Source of the DNA: JANMAT01 sp031359995 | GTDB taxonomy: Bacteria; Actinomycetota; Acidimicrobiia; Acidimicrobiales; Ilumatobacteraceae | Assembly: GCA_031359995.1 (NCBI GenBank) | Contig: JANMAT010000058.1 | Span: forward strand, 1-34,389 | Length of the DNA: 34,389 nucleotides | Reading direction: 5' to 3' | Part shown: piece after piece, positions 1 through 7,329 of the stretch | How the letters are laid out: each line of letters starts with the position of its first letter | Position numbering within the stretch: position 1 is the first letter of the stretch | Made by a program: the position numbers and the translations under genes | The notes under the pieces: model-generated | What the model was told of the DNA's origin: nothing | Databases searched by the model: none | The model's input: the letters and a program-made list of their open reading frames with translations, nothing else

Positions 1-1
1 G

Positions 2-133
2 TGGGACGCCCACTGGTACGGCCCCACCAAGACGCTCGACGTGCACATCTCGGCGGTGCGCCGCAAGCTCGGGCACCCGGAGTGGATCACCACCATCCGG
101 GGTGTGGGCTACCGGCTCGAAGTCCCCGAGTGA
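2..133 (+). CDS. Response regulator, OmpR/PhoB type, C-terminal fragment (partial at window edge)
   Basis: Only the last 43 residues lie in the window; the gene enters from the left edge in frame 2. The fragment carries the recognition helix and wing of a winged-helix (Trans_reg_C) DNA-binding domain: TLDVHISAVRRKLG followed by ITTIRGVGYRLE, the classic end of OmpR/PhoB-family regulators. Such proteins bind tandem DNA repeats after phosphorylation of an N-terminal receiver domain, which is not visible here. A histidine kinase start follows 10 bases after the stop, the usual order of a two-component operon. The family assignment is firm; the stimulus and targets cannot be read. Confidence 0.9.
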   Translation, partial: WDAHWYGPTKTLDVHISAVRRKLGHPEWITTIRGVGYRLEVPE

Positions 134-143
134 CGGGGTCGCC

Positions 144-378
144 GTGCGGCGCCGCCTGCTGCTCTCGTACCTCACCATCACCGCGGCTCAGCGTGAGCGG
201 CACCATCGTGCTCACCACGGCCTTGGCCAACGCCGCCCGGCAGCCGGCCGCCGCCTTCGTGGCGACGGTGCCCGAGGTGCCCACGGTGCTAGCGGCCGCC
301 GCCGTGGCGCCTGCCCCGGCTCAGGCGGTGGCCCGCACACCGGCGGCGAAGCCGACCACGGCGAGCAACGGCAGCTGA
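144..378 (+). pseudogene. Truncated histidine kinase remnant joined to an unrelated coding tail
   Basis: A GTG at 144, just after the response regulator stop, opens a reading frame starting VRRRLLLSYLTIT, which resembles the first transmembrane helix of many actinobacterial sensor kinases. After about 13 codons this frame (frame 3) loses coding character. From about position 190 to the TGA at 376-378, frame 1 instead shows strong G/C third-position bias and reads as an Ala/Pro-rich tail (SGTIVLTTALANAARQPAAAF and onward). No HAMP, HisKA or HATPase motif is present. I infer a deletion or junction between about 180 and 192 that removed nearly the whole kinase. An assembly misjoin would look the same. 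The identity of the tail is unknown. Confidence 0.45.
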
Positions 379-384
379 GCTCGC

Positions 385-1212
385 TCAACGGCTGACCACG
401 AGGAGCACGAGCCCGCCGAGCACGGTGCCCGCCGCGGCGACGCGGCGGGCACCGGCGCGCTCGTGCAGCAGCCGCCACCCGATGAACGCGGCGAGCACCA
501 CGCTCGATTCGCGCAGGGCGGTCACGTAGCCAACGGGCGCCGATCGGAAGGCCAGCACCACCATCGAGTACGTGAGCTCGGTGCACAGGCCGATCACCAC
601 GAAGCGGCGCCAGTTCGTACGGGCCGCCGCCACCAGGGCCGGGCCCTGGCCGCGGGCGAGGCCGTACGCCGACACCGCCAGGCCGATGGCGGCGAACGTG
701 GCCAGCGCGTAGGCCGGGGTGTGGGTGACCCGTACGCCCTTGGCGTCGGCCACCGAGTAGATGCCGATGCTGGCGGCCACGGCCAGCGCGTCGGCCAGCC
801 GCGACCACGTGGCCCGACCGGCCAGCGCCACCAGGCCGGCGGTGACCACGCCCAGCGCGACGAGGCCCCACGCCGACAGGTGGTCGCCAAGCAGTGCGAC
901 CCCACCGATGCCGGCCAGCAGCGCTCCGCCACCGCGGGCCACCGGGTACACGAGCGAGAAGTCGCTGCGGCGGTAGGCGCGGGCGAGGAACACGCAGTAC
1001 GGCACGTGGACGACGCCCGTGACCGCCGCCCACGGCAACCCCGAGGCGGGGATGCCGCCCACGACGACGAGGCCCACGAGCGCCACGATCCCCGCCACCA
1101 GGAACTGGCCCCACAGGGCGAGGAACCGGTCGACGGTGCTCTGCTTCACGGCCAGGTTCCATCCGGCGTGCAGCACGGCGGCGCCCAGGGCGAGGAGGGT
1201 GGCGGCCAGCAC
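385..1212 (-). CDS. DMT-superfamily (EamA) transporter
   Basis: 275-residue, almost entirely hydrophobic protein with about ten predicted membrane segments in two homologous halves, the length and layout of EamA-domain drug/metabolite transporters. The first half starts LLALGAAVLHAGWNLAVKQ and contains the typical VYPVARGGGALLAGI segment; the second half contains TALRESSVVLAAFIGW, typical of the EamA repeat end. Members export or import small metabolites across the inner membrane; the substrate cannot be predicted. The start is GTG (1212-1210) with no strong ribosome-binding site. It is divergent from the MOSC gene, with about 82 bases between them that should hold both promoters. It converges on the broken kinase fragment. 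Confidence 0.85.
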   Translation of the reverse strand: MLAATLLALGAAVLHAGWNLAVKQSTVDRFLALWGQFLVAGIVALVGLVVVGGIPASGLPWAAVTGVVHVPYCVFLARAYRRSDFSLVYPVARGGGALLAGIGGVALLGDHLSAWGLVALGVVTAGLVALAGRATWSRLADALAVAASIGIYSVADAKGVRVTHTPAYALATFAAIGLAVSAYGLARGQGPALVAAARTNWRRFVVIGLCTELTYSMVVLAFRSAPVGYVTALRESSVVLAAFIGWRLLHERAGARRVAAAGTVLGGLVLLVVSR

Positions 1213-1294
1213 GGAGCCCGTTGTAGCCGACGTCGGCCGCCCCGCTCGTGGAAATCGGCGTGACGGCGCAACGTCGCTCGGTCAGGATCGGAAC

Positions 1295-1852
1295 ATGACC
1301 CACAAGACGACCGACGAGTTGATGGCCGGCGCCGACGCGATCCGCGAGGCCCCCCGAGGCGTAGGCACGGTCCAGCTCATCGTGCGCCGCCCGGCCGAGG
1401 GCGAGCGCGAGGTGCTCACCGAGGGCCACCTGGACCCCACCGTCGGACTCGTGGGCGACACCTGGAGTGCTCGGCCCAGCACGCGCACGCCCGACCGGTC
1501 GCCCCATCCCGACATGCAGCTCAACGTGATGAACGCACGCGCTGCCGCGCTGTTCGCCGGCCCCGACAAGGCGGGCTGGCCCAACGCCGGCGACCAGCTC
1601 TACCTCGACCTCGACCTGAGCGGTGAGGCGTTGCCGGCGGGCTCTCGGCTGCAGCTCGGCACCGCGGTGATCGAAGTGACCGACCAGCCCCACCGGGGCT
1701 GCCCGAAGTTCAGTGCCCGCTTCGGCGCCGACGCGCTCCGCTTCGTGAACTCCGAGGTCGGCGTGGCGTTGAACGCGCGCGGCATCAACGCCCGCGTCGT
1801 CACCGCGGGCGCGGTGCGGGTGGGCGATGCGGTCAGCGTGCTAGCGGGCTGA
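1295..1852 (+). CDS. MOSC-domain protein
   Basis: 185 residues. The MOSC (molybdenum cofactor sulfurase C-terminal) fold is recognised from GHLDPTVGLVGDTW near residues 44-57, MQLNVMNARAAALF near 74-87, and the conserved cysteine region QPHRGCPKFSARFG near 131-144 (C136). The end, GAVRVGDAVSV, is also typical. MOSC proteins bind the molybdenum cofactor or transfer sulfur to it, or act in detoxification of N-hydroxylated compounds; stand-alone members like this one are mostly uncharacterised. The ATG at 1295 is preceded by AGGA seven bases upstream; an upstream extension of the open frame lacks coding character. The 3' end overlaps the convergent S41 peptidase gene by 12 bases. Confidence 0.85.
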   Translation: MTHKTTDELMAGADAIREAPRGVGTVQLIVRRPAEGEREVLTEGHLDPTVGLVGDTWSARPSTRTPDRSPHPDMQLNVMNARAAALFAGPDKAGWPNAGDQLYLDLDLSGEALPAGSRLQLGTAVIEVTDQPHRGCPKFSARFGADALRFVNSEVGVALNARGINARVVTAGAVRVGDAVSVLAG

Positions 1853-2722
1853 CGCGATCCACGCCGCGGCGACCTCGGCGGCATCGGCCGCGTTGCAGGC
1901 GATGTCGGGCTGGACACCGACGCCCTCCCAGCTCGTCCCGGTCGCCACGTCGACGACGCGGGCGACGGGGAGCAGCGCCCGCACGTGCGCCGTGAGGGCG
2001 ATGGGCGTCACGTGGTCGGCGCCACCCGGCGTCACCTCGCCGATCACCGTGACCCGGCTGCGGGCCCGGAGGTGGTAGGCCAGCGCCTCGGCCGACGAGA
2101 ACGTGCGGGTGCTGGTGAGCACGGCCACCGGCGCGTCGGTGGCCACGTGGCGTCCGGGCAGCTCGTGGCTGAACCACGGCTCGATGCCGTCGGCGCCGTG
2201 CACGTCGGACAGGTGCACGGCCGGACCGCCGAGCACGAACCCGGCCAGGTACGCCACCGTCGCCGGATCGCCACCGCCGTTGGCCCGCAGGTCGAGCACC
2301 AACGCGGTCGCCCGATCGGCCAAGGCCACCGCGGCGTCCAGGTACGGCTCGGCCACGCCGAACGGGTCGAGCGTGTCGATGGCGAGGGTGCACACGCCGC
2401 CGTCGGTGCGGGCCACGGATCGCACGCCGCCGGCGCGGCGCCGGATGGCCCGCAGGTCGGGCGACGGCCAGCCGTGGCTCTCCTCGTCGGGTGTGAGCGA
2501 CCCGTCGGGTACGTGCATCAGTTCGAGGTGACGGCTGTGGGCCCATGCAGCCGCGCTGACGCGAGCGAGCACCGCGACGCTGACCGGCTCGTCACGGTCA
2601 GGCGCCGCGGCGCCCACTGCGGCCAGGATGCGCTCGACCCTCGGGAGCTCGGGCAGCAGCGCCGGCAGCCAGCGGGTGAGGGCGTCGAGGGTGGCACCGA
2701 TCGTCTCGGACATGGTCGGCAT
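1841..2722 (-). CDS. S41-family (tail-specific/IRBP-type) peptidase
   Basis: 293 residues. The C-terminal two thirds match the S41 peptidase core: ALVLDLRANGGGDPATVAYLAG (from about residue 140), the nucleophile segment TRTFSSAEALAY (about 205-216, likely Ser210 with Glu212), then VIGEVTPGGADHVTP and GVGVQPDIAC near the end. The N-terminal region (about 1-100) is helical and lacks a PDZ domain, as in IRBP-like S41 members. No signal peptide is visible, so a cytoplasmic location is likely, unlike the usual secreted CtpA type. A second in-frame ATG lies three codons downstream of the chosen start. The stop lies within the end of the MOSC gene (convergent 12-base overlap). The substrate is unknown. 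Confidence 0.82.
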   Translation of the reverse strand: MPTMSETIGATLDALTRWLPALLPELPRVERILAAVGAAAPDRDEPVSVAVLARVSAAAWAHSRHLELMHVPDGSLTPDEESHGWPSPDLRAIRRRAGGVRSVARTDGGVCTLAIDTLDPFGVAEPYLDAAVALADRATALVLDLRANGGGDPATVAYLAGFVLGGPAVHLSDVHGADGIEPWFSHELPGRHVATDAPVAVLTSTRTFSSAEALAYHLRARSRVTVIGEVTPGGADHVTPIALTAHVRALLPVARVVDVATGTSWEGVGVQPDIACNAADAAEVAAAWIASAR

Positions 2723-2752
2723 TGTGGTCCGGTCACGGCCGCGCCCGCTGCT

Positions 2753-4009
2753 TCAGTCCGGTTCGACACCCAGGTCGACGAGGCGCTGGCGCAGGTGGGC
2801 CGCCTCAGCGGTGGTGCCCACCAGGTCCAGCGCGGTGCGATAGGCGGCGACGGCGTCGGCCCGCCGGCCGAGCTGGGCCAGCAGGTAGCCGCGGGTCGAG
2901 TGGTACAGGTGCAGTCGTTGCAGGCCCTCGTCGCCGGCGAGCTGGTCCACCAGGCGCAGCCCGGGGTCGGGGCCGTCGGCCATGGCCACGGCCACGGCCC
3001 GGTTCAGGGCGACCACCGGCGACGGGGCCAGGCGGTGCAGCACGGTGTAGAGCGCGGCGATCTGGGGCCAGTCGGTGGCCTCCGCGGTCGGTGCCTCGGC
3101 GTGGAGGGCGGCGATGGCCGCTTCCACCTGGTATCGGCCGATGCGCCGCCGGCCCATGGCGTGCTCCACCCTGGCGACACCCTCGGCGATCTGGGCCCGG
3201 TTCCAGCGGGTGCGGTCCTGCTCGCCCATCACGAGCAGGCGCCCGTGGTCGTCGACGCGTGTGGCCCGGCGCGCGTCATGCAGCAGGGTGAGGGCGAGCA
3301 TGCCTTCCACCTCGGGCTCGTCGGGCAGCAGCAGCACGAGCAGCCGGGCCAGGCGCACCGCCTCCCGGCACAGCTCGTGGCGCACGAGCTCGTCGCCGGC
3401 GGTGGCCGAGTAGCCCTCGTTGAAGACGAGGTACACCACCTGCAGCACGGCCTCGACGCGCTCGGGCAGGGCGGACCGGCGCGGCACCTCGTAGCGGATG
3501 CCGGCCTGGGCGATCTTTCGCTTGGCTCGCACGATGCGCTGGGCCATGGTCGCCTCCGGGACCAGGAACGCCCGCGCCACCTCGGGGGTGGTGAGCCCAC
3601 CGAGCGTGCGCAGCGTGAGTGCCACCTGGGCCTCCACCGCCAGGGCCGGGTGGCAACAAGTGAAGATCAGCCGCAGGCGGTCGTCGGGGACGGCCAGCTC
3701 GTCGGCGGCGGCGGCCAGGTCGGCCGGGTCCGGCGCCGGCGCGTCGAGCCGGGGGTCGGCGGCGGCGTCCTGCTTGCCGGCGCGCTTGGCTTCGCGGCGC
3801 ACCTGGTCGAGGGCCCGGTGGCGCGCCGCCACCAGCAGCCACGCTGCCGGGTTGTCGGGCGTGCCGTCGCGCGGCCAGCGCTCCAGCGCGGTCACGAACG
3901 CGTCCTGCAGTGCCTCCTCGGCGGCGTCGAAGCTGCCGAGGAGGCGGATCAGGGTGGCGAGCACCCGACCACGGTGCTCGCGGAAGACGTCGTCGAGCAC
4001 GGTGCTCAC
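2753..4009 (-). CDS. ECF sigma factor, ECF42 type, with C-terminal TPR-like extension
   Basis: 418 residues, much longer than a classical ECF sigma factor (about 180-200). Region 2 occupies about residues 1-75 (VFREHRGRVLATLIRLLG, then AAWLLVAARHRALDQVRR). Region 4 spans about 115-170 (RLIFTCCHPALA, LRTLGGLTTPEVARAFLV, TMAQRIVRAKRKI). A long helical extension follows with VYLVFNEGYSAT, ALTLLHDARRATR, YQVEAAIAALHAEA and NRAVAVAMADGP. This arrangement is that of ECF42 factors (DUF6596 plus TPR-like repeats), which have no membrane anti-sigma partner and normally sit beside a DGPF/YCII gene, as here. The GTG start (4009) lies 10 bases downstream of the YCII stop, suggesting translational coupling. 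It probably directs transcription of the YCII gene and itself. Confidence 0.92.
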   Translation of the reverse strand: MSTVLDDVFREHRGRVLATLIRLLGSFDAAEEALQDAFVTALERWPRDGTPDNPAAWLLVAARHRALDQVRREAKRAGKQDAAADPRLDAPAPDPADLAAAADELAVPDDRLRLIFTCCHPALAVEAQVALTLRTLGGLTTPEVARAFLVPEATMAQRIVRAKRKIAQAGIRYEVPRRSALPERVEAVLQVVYLVFNEGYSATAGDELVRHELCREAVRLARLLVLLLPDEPEVEGMLALTLLHDARRATRVDDHGRLLVMGEQDRTRWNRAQIAEGVARVEHAMGRRRIGRYQVEAAIAALHAEAPTAEATDWPQIAALYTVLHRLAPSPVVALNRAVAVAMADGPDPGLRLVDQLAGDEGLQRLHLYHSTRGYLLAQLGRRADAVAAYRTALDLVGTTAEAAHLRQRLVDLGVEPD

Positions 4010-4019
4010 GGCCGGGGCC

Positions 4020-4376
4020 TCACATCGGGGCGAGCTCCTGCAGCGGCCGCACCTCGACCGATCCGGTCCGTGCCCCCGGGATCAGGGCGGCCAGCTCCAG
4101 GGCGCGGTCGAGGCCGTCGCAGTCGACGAGGTAGTAGCCGCCCAGGACCTCCTTGGTCTCGGCGAACGGGCCGTCGGTGGTGGTCACCCGGCCACCCCGC
4201 TGGCGGACCGTCGTGGCGCTGTCGATGCCCTGGAGGGGGTCGCCGGCCACGAACTCGCCCGACTCCACGATCATCTGGGTGAAGGCGAAGTAGTCGGAGA
4301 TCATCCGGGCGCCGTCCTCCCGGGTGCTGTCGGCGAAGACGGCCGGGTCGTTGTAGATGAGCAGCATGTAGCGCAC
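4020..4376 (-). CDS. YCII-related (DGPF-domain) protein, partner of the ECF42 sigma factor
   Basis: 118 residues from the GTG at 4376, which has an excellent ribosome-binding site (GGAGGA six bases upstream); the open frame extends further upstream without support. It starts MRYMLLIYNDPAVF and contains TTDGPFAETKEVLGGYYLVD, which includes the DGPF motif that names the family, and ends in the usual VEVRPL strand. YCII folds are dimeric alpha-beta barrels related to muconolactone isomerase; the DGPF subgroup is the conserved genomic neighbour of ECF42 sigma factors but has no firm biochemical role. Transcribed directly ahead of the sigma gene with a 10-base gap. Confidence 0.93.
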   Translation of the reverse strand: MRYMLLIYNDPAVFADSTREDGARMISDYFAFTQMIVESGEFVAGDPLQGIDSATTVRQRGGRVTTTDGPFAETKEVLGGYYLVDCDGLDRALELAALIPGARTGSVEVRPLQELAPM

Positions 4377-4382
4377 GGGAGA

Positions 4383-4388
4383 TCCTCC
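4383..4388 (-). promoter_or_regulatory. Strong Shine-Dalgarno that fixes the YCII start
   Basis: The minus strand reads GGAGGA here, followed by a six-base spacer and GTG CGC TAC ATG. This favours the GTG at 4376 over the longer reading frame that begins near 4439 and over the in-frame ATG three codons later. Confidence 0.8.
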
Positions 4389-4479
4389 TCGGCTCGGGGC
4401 ACGGGGCCCACTCGTGGTGATGACGATCGGCGACGCCACCGAACGACAAGATCAGCACAAGAACCCGGGGAGGTTCGCG

Positions 4480-4818
4480 TCAGCGCAGGTCGTGGGCCGA
4501 GATGCCTTCGAGGAGGTCGATCGTCGGCGCTTGGGTGAGCAGACCGGTGCACGACCGGGCCATGTCGACCATCACCTCGGCGTCGAAGTGGGCCCGCTGG
4601 GCGTCGACCGACTCCCACTTCTCGATGACCACGTAGCGTCCGGGCGTGGTGACGCTGCCGCATAAGTCCACGTTGCGGCACCCGGGTTCCATGCGCGCCA
4701 GCACCACGTACTTCGACAGCACCCCGAGCAGCGTGGCCGGATCGGACGCGTCGAACGTCATGGTGACAAGGGTGATCTCGGGTTCCTCGGCCACCGCCGC
4801 ATTCTGCCCGGTGCCCAC
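4480..4818 (-). CDS. Antibiotic biosynthesis monooxygenase (ABM)-fold protein
   Basis: 112 residues with the dimeric alpha-beta barrel pattern of ABM-domain proteins: EITLVTMTFDASDP, then LLGVLSKYVVLARMEPGCRNVDLCGS (a helix leading to the Glu-Pro-Gly-Cys turn), RYVVIEKWESVDAQRAHF and MVDMARSCTGLL. The KWES...AHF pattern is characteristic. Such proteins act as cofactor-independent monooxygenases on quinols or aromatic polyketides, but many have no known activity. The start is uncertain: the frame opens at a GTG giving MGTGQNAAVAEEP, and an in-frame GTG eight codons later is equally plausible. It is transcribed in the same direction as YCII-ECF42, about 100 bases upstream, and may share their regulation. 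Confidence 0.8.
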   Translation of the reverse strand: MGTGQNAAVAEEPEITLVTMTFDASDPATLLGVLSKYVVLARMEPGCRNVDLCGSVTTPGRYVVIEKWESVDAQRAHFDAEVMVDMARSCTGLLTQAPTIDLLEGISAHDLR

Positions 4819-4895
4819 CGGTTTTGCCTGTTCGGGGGCCTGCGACGGGGTACCGGGTGGGTCCCAAGCGGCGGAACAATAGCGCGTGCCGGGGG

Positions 4896-4923
4896 TTGAG
4901 GGGGTTGACCTCGTCGGTATGGT
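4896..4923 (+). promoter_or_regulatory. Candidate sigma-70 promoter upstream of the sigma factor gene
   Basis: TTGAGG (4896-4901) and TATGGT (4918-4923) are separated by 16 bases and lie about 80 bases before the start codon of the sigma gene. This would be a reasonable -35/-10 pair in an otherwise GC-rich leader. A second TTGACC at 4905 has no good -10 partner at normal spacing. Called by eye only. Confidence 0.4.
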
Positions 4924-5001
4924 TGAACTACCCCGAGAGGCCCCCTCGGCGGCTCAGGGTACGTCCGGTGGGCAGCAACGGACGCAAGAACCAAGGAGTG
5001 G

Positions 5002-5943
5002 ATGTTGGCCAAGGAGCGCATTGAGCGCGACGAAGAAGATCTGGTTCGTCTGTATCTCACGGACATCGGCCAGTACCCACTTCTCACCAAGGACGACGAG
5101 GTCCGGCTGGCAAAGGCGATCGAGGGCGGCGCCGCAGCCAAGGCCACGCTCGCCAAAGGCGGCAAGGAGATCACTCCCGCCCGCAAGCGGGAGCTTCGTC
5201 GCACGGCGAAGGAAGGTGAAGACGCCGAGCGCACGTTCGTGCAATCGAACCTGCGCCTCGTGGTGTCGATCGCCAAGAAGTACCAGGCGTCCGGCCTGCC
5301 GTTGCTCGACCTGATCCAGGAAGGCAACCTCGGCCTGATGCACGCGGTCGAGAAGTTCGACTGGCGCAAGGGCTTCAAGTTCTCCACGTACGCCACGTGG
5401 TGGATCCGTCAGGCCATCACCCGCGGCATCGCCAACACGGGTCGCACGATCCGGTTGCCCGTGCACGCGGGCGACACGCTTGCCCGGCTGCAGAAGGCCC
5501 GGGCCCGGCTCGAGCTCAAGCTCGGTCGTCCGGCCACGCTGGCCGAGCTCGCTGCGGAAGTGGAGATGCCCGAGGACAAGGTGACCGAGGCCCTGCGCTT
5601 CGCCGCCGAGCCCCTGTCGCTCTCCGAGCCGCTGCGCGAAGACGGCGATGCCGAGCTCGGCGACGTCGTCGAGGACCGTTCGGCCGAGAGCCCCTTCGAG
5701 GTGGCGGCCACTGCGCTGCTGCCCGAAGAGATCTCCCGGTTGCTCGCTCCGCTCGACGAGCGCGAGCGCGAGATCCTGAAGCTGCGCTTCGGGCTCGACC
5801 GTGGTGAGCCCCGCACCCTCGAAGAGGTCGGCGAGCACTTCAACCTCACCCGTGAGCGCATCCGCCAGATCGAGGCCCGGGCCATGTCGAAGCTCCGGCA
5901 TCCCAGCTCCGACACCGGCGCCCGCGACCTGCTGGCCGTCTGA
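5002..5943 (+). CDS. RNA polymerase sigma-70 family factor (RpoD/SigA-like)
   Basis: 313 residues with the full order of a group 1/2 sigma factor but no acidic region 1.1. Region 1.2 is at about 12-45 (LVRLYLTDIGQYPLLT), region 2 at about 80-150 (NLRLVVSIAKKYQ, LDLIQEGNLGLMHAVEKFD, KFSTYATWWIRQAITR), region 3 at about 155-230, and region 4 at about 240-305 (LDEREREILKLRFGL, TLEEVGEHFNLTRERIRQIE). The regions 2.4 and 4.2 sequences are typical of housekeeping sigma factors recognising TTGACA/TATAAT-like promoters. The start is ambiguous: AAGGAG (4993-4998) is only three bases from the ATG at 5002, but six bases from an in-frame TTG at 5005, so the TTG may be the true start. It is monocistronic and followed by a strong terminator. 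Whether it is the primary or an alternative group 2 sigma cannot be decided here. Confidence 0.95.
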   Translation: MLAKERIERDEEDLVRLYLTDIGQYPLLTKDDEVRLAKAIEGGAAAKATLAKGGKEITPARKRELRRTAKEGEDAERTFVQSNLRLVVSIAKKYQASGLPLLDLIQEGNLGLMHAVEKFDWRKGFKFSTYATWWIRQAITRGIANTGRTIRLPVHAGDTLARLQKARARLELKLGRPATLAELAAEVEMPEDKVTEALRFAAEPLSLSEPLREDGDAELGDVVEDRSAESPFEVAATALLPEEISRLLAPLDEREREILKLRFGLDRGEPRTLEEVGEHFNLTRERIRQIEARAMSKLRHPSSDTGARDLLAV

Positions 5944-5963
5944 CGATCAGCACCTGAACGAGC

Positions 5964-5993
5964 AAGAGGCCCCGCCTTCGGGCGGGGCCTCTT
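5964..5993. terminator. Perfect 13-bp UUCG hairpin between convergent genes
   Basis: Left arm AAGAGGCCCCGCC (5964-5976), loop TTCG, right arm GGCGGGGCCTCTT (5981-5993), with no mismatch. The A-run on one side and T-run on the other let it act in both directions. It lies 20 bases after the sigma factor stop and 17 bases before the stop of the convergent Fic gene, so it probably terminates both transcripts. Confidence 0.92.
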
Positions 5994-6010
5994 CGCGTTG
6001 CGGAGATCGG

Positions 6011-7312
6011 TCAGTTGTCGATCGACGCCAGGAGCTCCAACGCCACCCGTCGAAGGTACGTCCGGGCCTGCTCGGCGGCAGCCGCCTTCAGCTCCGGCTC
6101 GAGGTCGGTAACCCGGAACTCTCTCCGTTCGCCGGGAAGGTCGGTGGCGACGACGATGATGTCGGCCCGTCGTCGGGGGCACATCACCACGAACGTCCGG
6201 CCACGAGAGACCGCGCCCCGCGTGGCGACGATCCGGTGTGCTCGACCGTAGGGAAACTCGTCACCTCCGCCGGCGAACGTCACCTCCTGGGTGTCGGCCG
6301 CGAGCTGACCGGGTCGCTCCGCCGCGACACCGAGCAGTTCTCGCTCGACCGTCGACCACAGCCGCGCCGCTGCGGCGATCTGGGCCTCCTCGGCGAGTGC
6401 ACGTGTCGCCTCGTCGCCGAGCGCCGTCTCGGCGCTCCTTGCCCGGAGGCGATCGGTCATCAGGCTGATGGCGTCGATGGTGCGATCGAACACGAAGTCG
6501 ACGAACGGCTGCGGGTCGCCGTCGTCCGCCCGCTTCAGGGCCGCCCGGTACTCGACCGACTGGTCGGACCAGATCATCAGTGGCACGGACGCGGCGCGCA
6601 TCGTGGAGATGCTCGCCAGCAGGCGGGCGACCCGCCCGTTGCCGTCGGCGAAGGGATGGACCGCGACGAAGGCATGGTGGGCGAAGGCGGCCATCACGAT
6701 GGGATGGGTGGTGCCGTCGTCGGCCGACAGCTCCGTGACCAGTCGGTGCATCTCGGTGGGCACCGTGTCGGGCGGGGCGTAGGCGTGCGGCGTGCCGTCG
6801 GGCTCGATGACGTGGTTCGGAAGCGTCTTGTAGGTGCCGCGGGGCAGCGGGACGTCCTGGCGCCCGATCGCCGTGTGGGCCACATAGGTGAGCTGCGGTG
6901 CCGTCACCACCTCGTGGACACGCCGGATGAGCGCCTCCGACAACGGGCGGTCGTTCGTCGCCACATCGAACACGAGATCGAACGCCTCGAGCGCGGCCTC
7001 CATGAACGAACGGGCGGCCGGTCCTTCCGCTCGTTCCACCGCTACCTGCCAGGCGGCGTCGTTGACCACGGTGACCGTCAGGCCCCGGTCGGCGTGGTGG
7101 AGGCCTTCGATCGCGCCGGTGTTCAGCGCCGCGGCGCGCAGTGACCCTTCCACCTCTTCTCGTCGGGCCGACTCGGACTGCGCACCCTGGGCCGCTCGCA
7201 GGCGGTCGAGGGTGCGCGTCCACAGCGTGTCGTCGACGCGAGCGGTGCGCCAGGACGCGAGCGACGTGAACGGCTCGTACCGCCAGTCCACGGGCTCGCT
7301 TCCGGCGCTCAC
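6011..7312 (-). CDS. Fic-domain protein (probable AMPylase) with N-terminal inhibitory motif
   Basis: 433 residues from the GTG at 7312. The Fic active-site loop HPFADGNGRVAR is at about residues 219-230, complete with the catalytic His219, the phosphate-binding Asn and the Arg. At residues 65-70, TGAIEG fits the inhibitory-helix motif (S/T-x-x-x-E-G/N), placing it in the class with an N-terminal auto-inhibitory segment. The Fic_N-like region precedes the core and the last roughly 180 residues form an extension I do not recognise. Fic proteins usually transfer AMP to a hydroxyl on a target protein. The gene starts 17 bases after the fumarylacetoacetate-hydrolase-family gene on the same strand. 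No small antitoxin gene is visible, in keeping with a built-in inhibitory motif. The frame stays open upstream of the GTG but is not needed. Confidence 0.9.
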   Translation of the reverse strand: MSAGSEPVDWRYEPFTSLASWRTARVDDTLWTRTLDRLRAAQGAQSESARREEVEGSLRAAALNTGAIEGLHHADRGLTVTVVNDAAWQVAVERAEGPAARSFMEAALEAFDLVFDVATNDRPLSEALIRRVHEVVTAPQLTYVAHTAIGRQDVPLPRGTYKTLPNHVIEPDGTPHAYAPPDTVPTEMHRLVTELSADDGTTHPIVMAAFAHHAFVAVHPFADGNGRVARLLASISTMRAASVPLMIWSDQSVEYRAALKRADDGDPQPFVDFVFDRTIDAISLMTDRLRARSAETALGDEATRALAEEAQIAAAARLWSTVERELLGVAAERPGQLAADTQEVTFAGGGDEFPYGRAHRIVATRGAVSRGRTFVVMCPRRRADIIVVATDLPGERREFRVTDLEPELKAAAAEQARTYLRRVALELLASIDN

Positions 7313-7329
7313 CGCGCCAGTATGCCGGG

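Noticed and set aside
1985..4282. 765-codon plus-strand open frame across the S41, ECF42 and YCII genes
   Set aside because: It spans three well-supported minus-strand genes; its Gly/His/Gln-rich composition is the usual shadow in GC-rich DNA.
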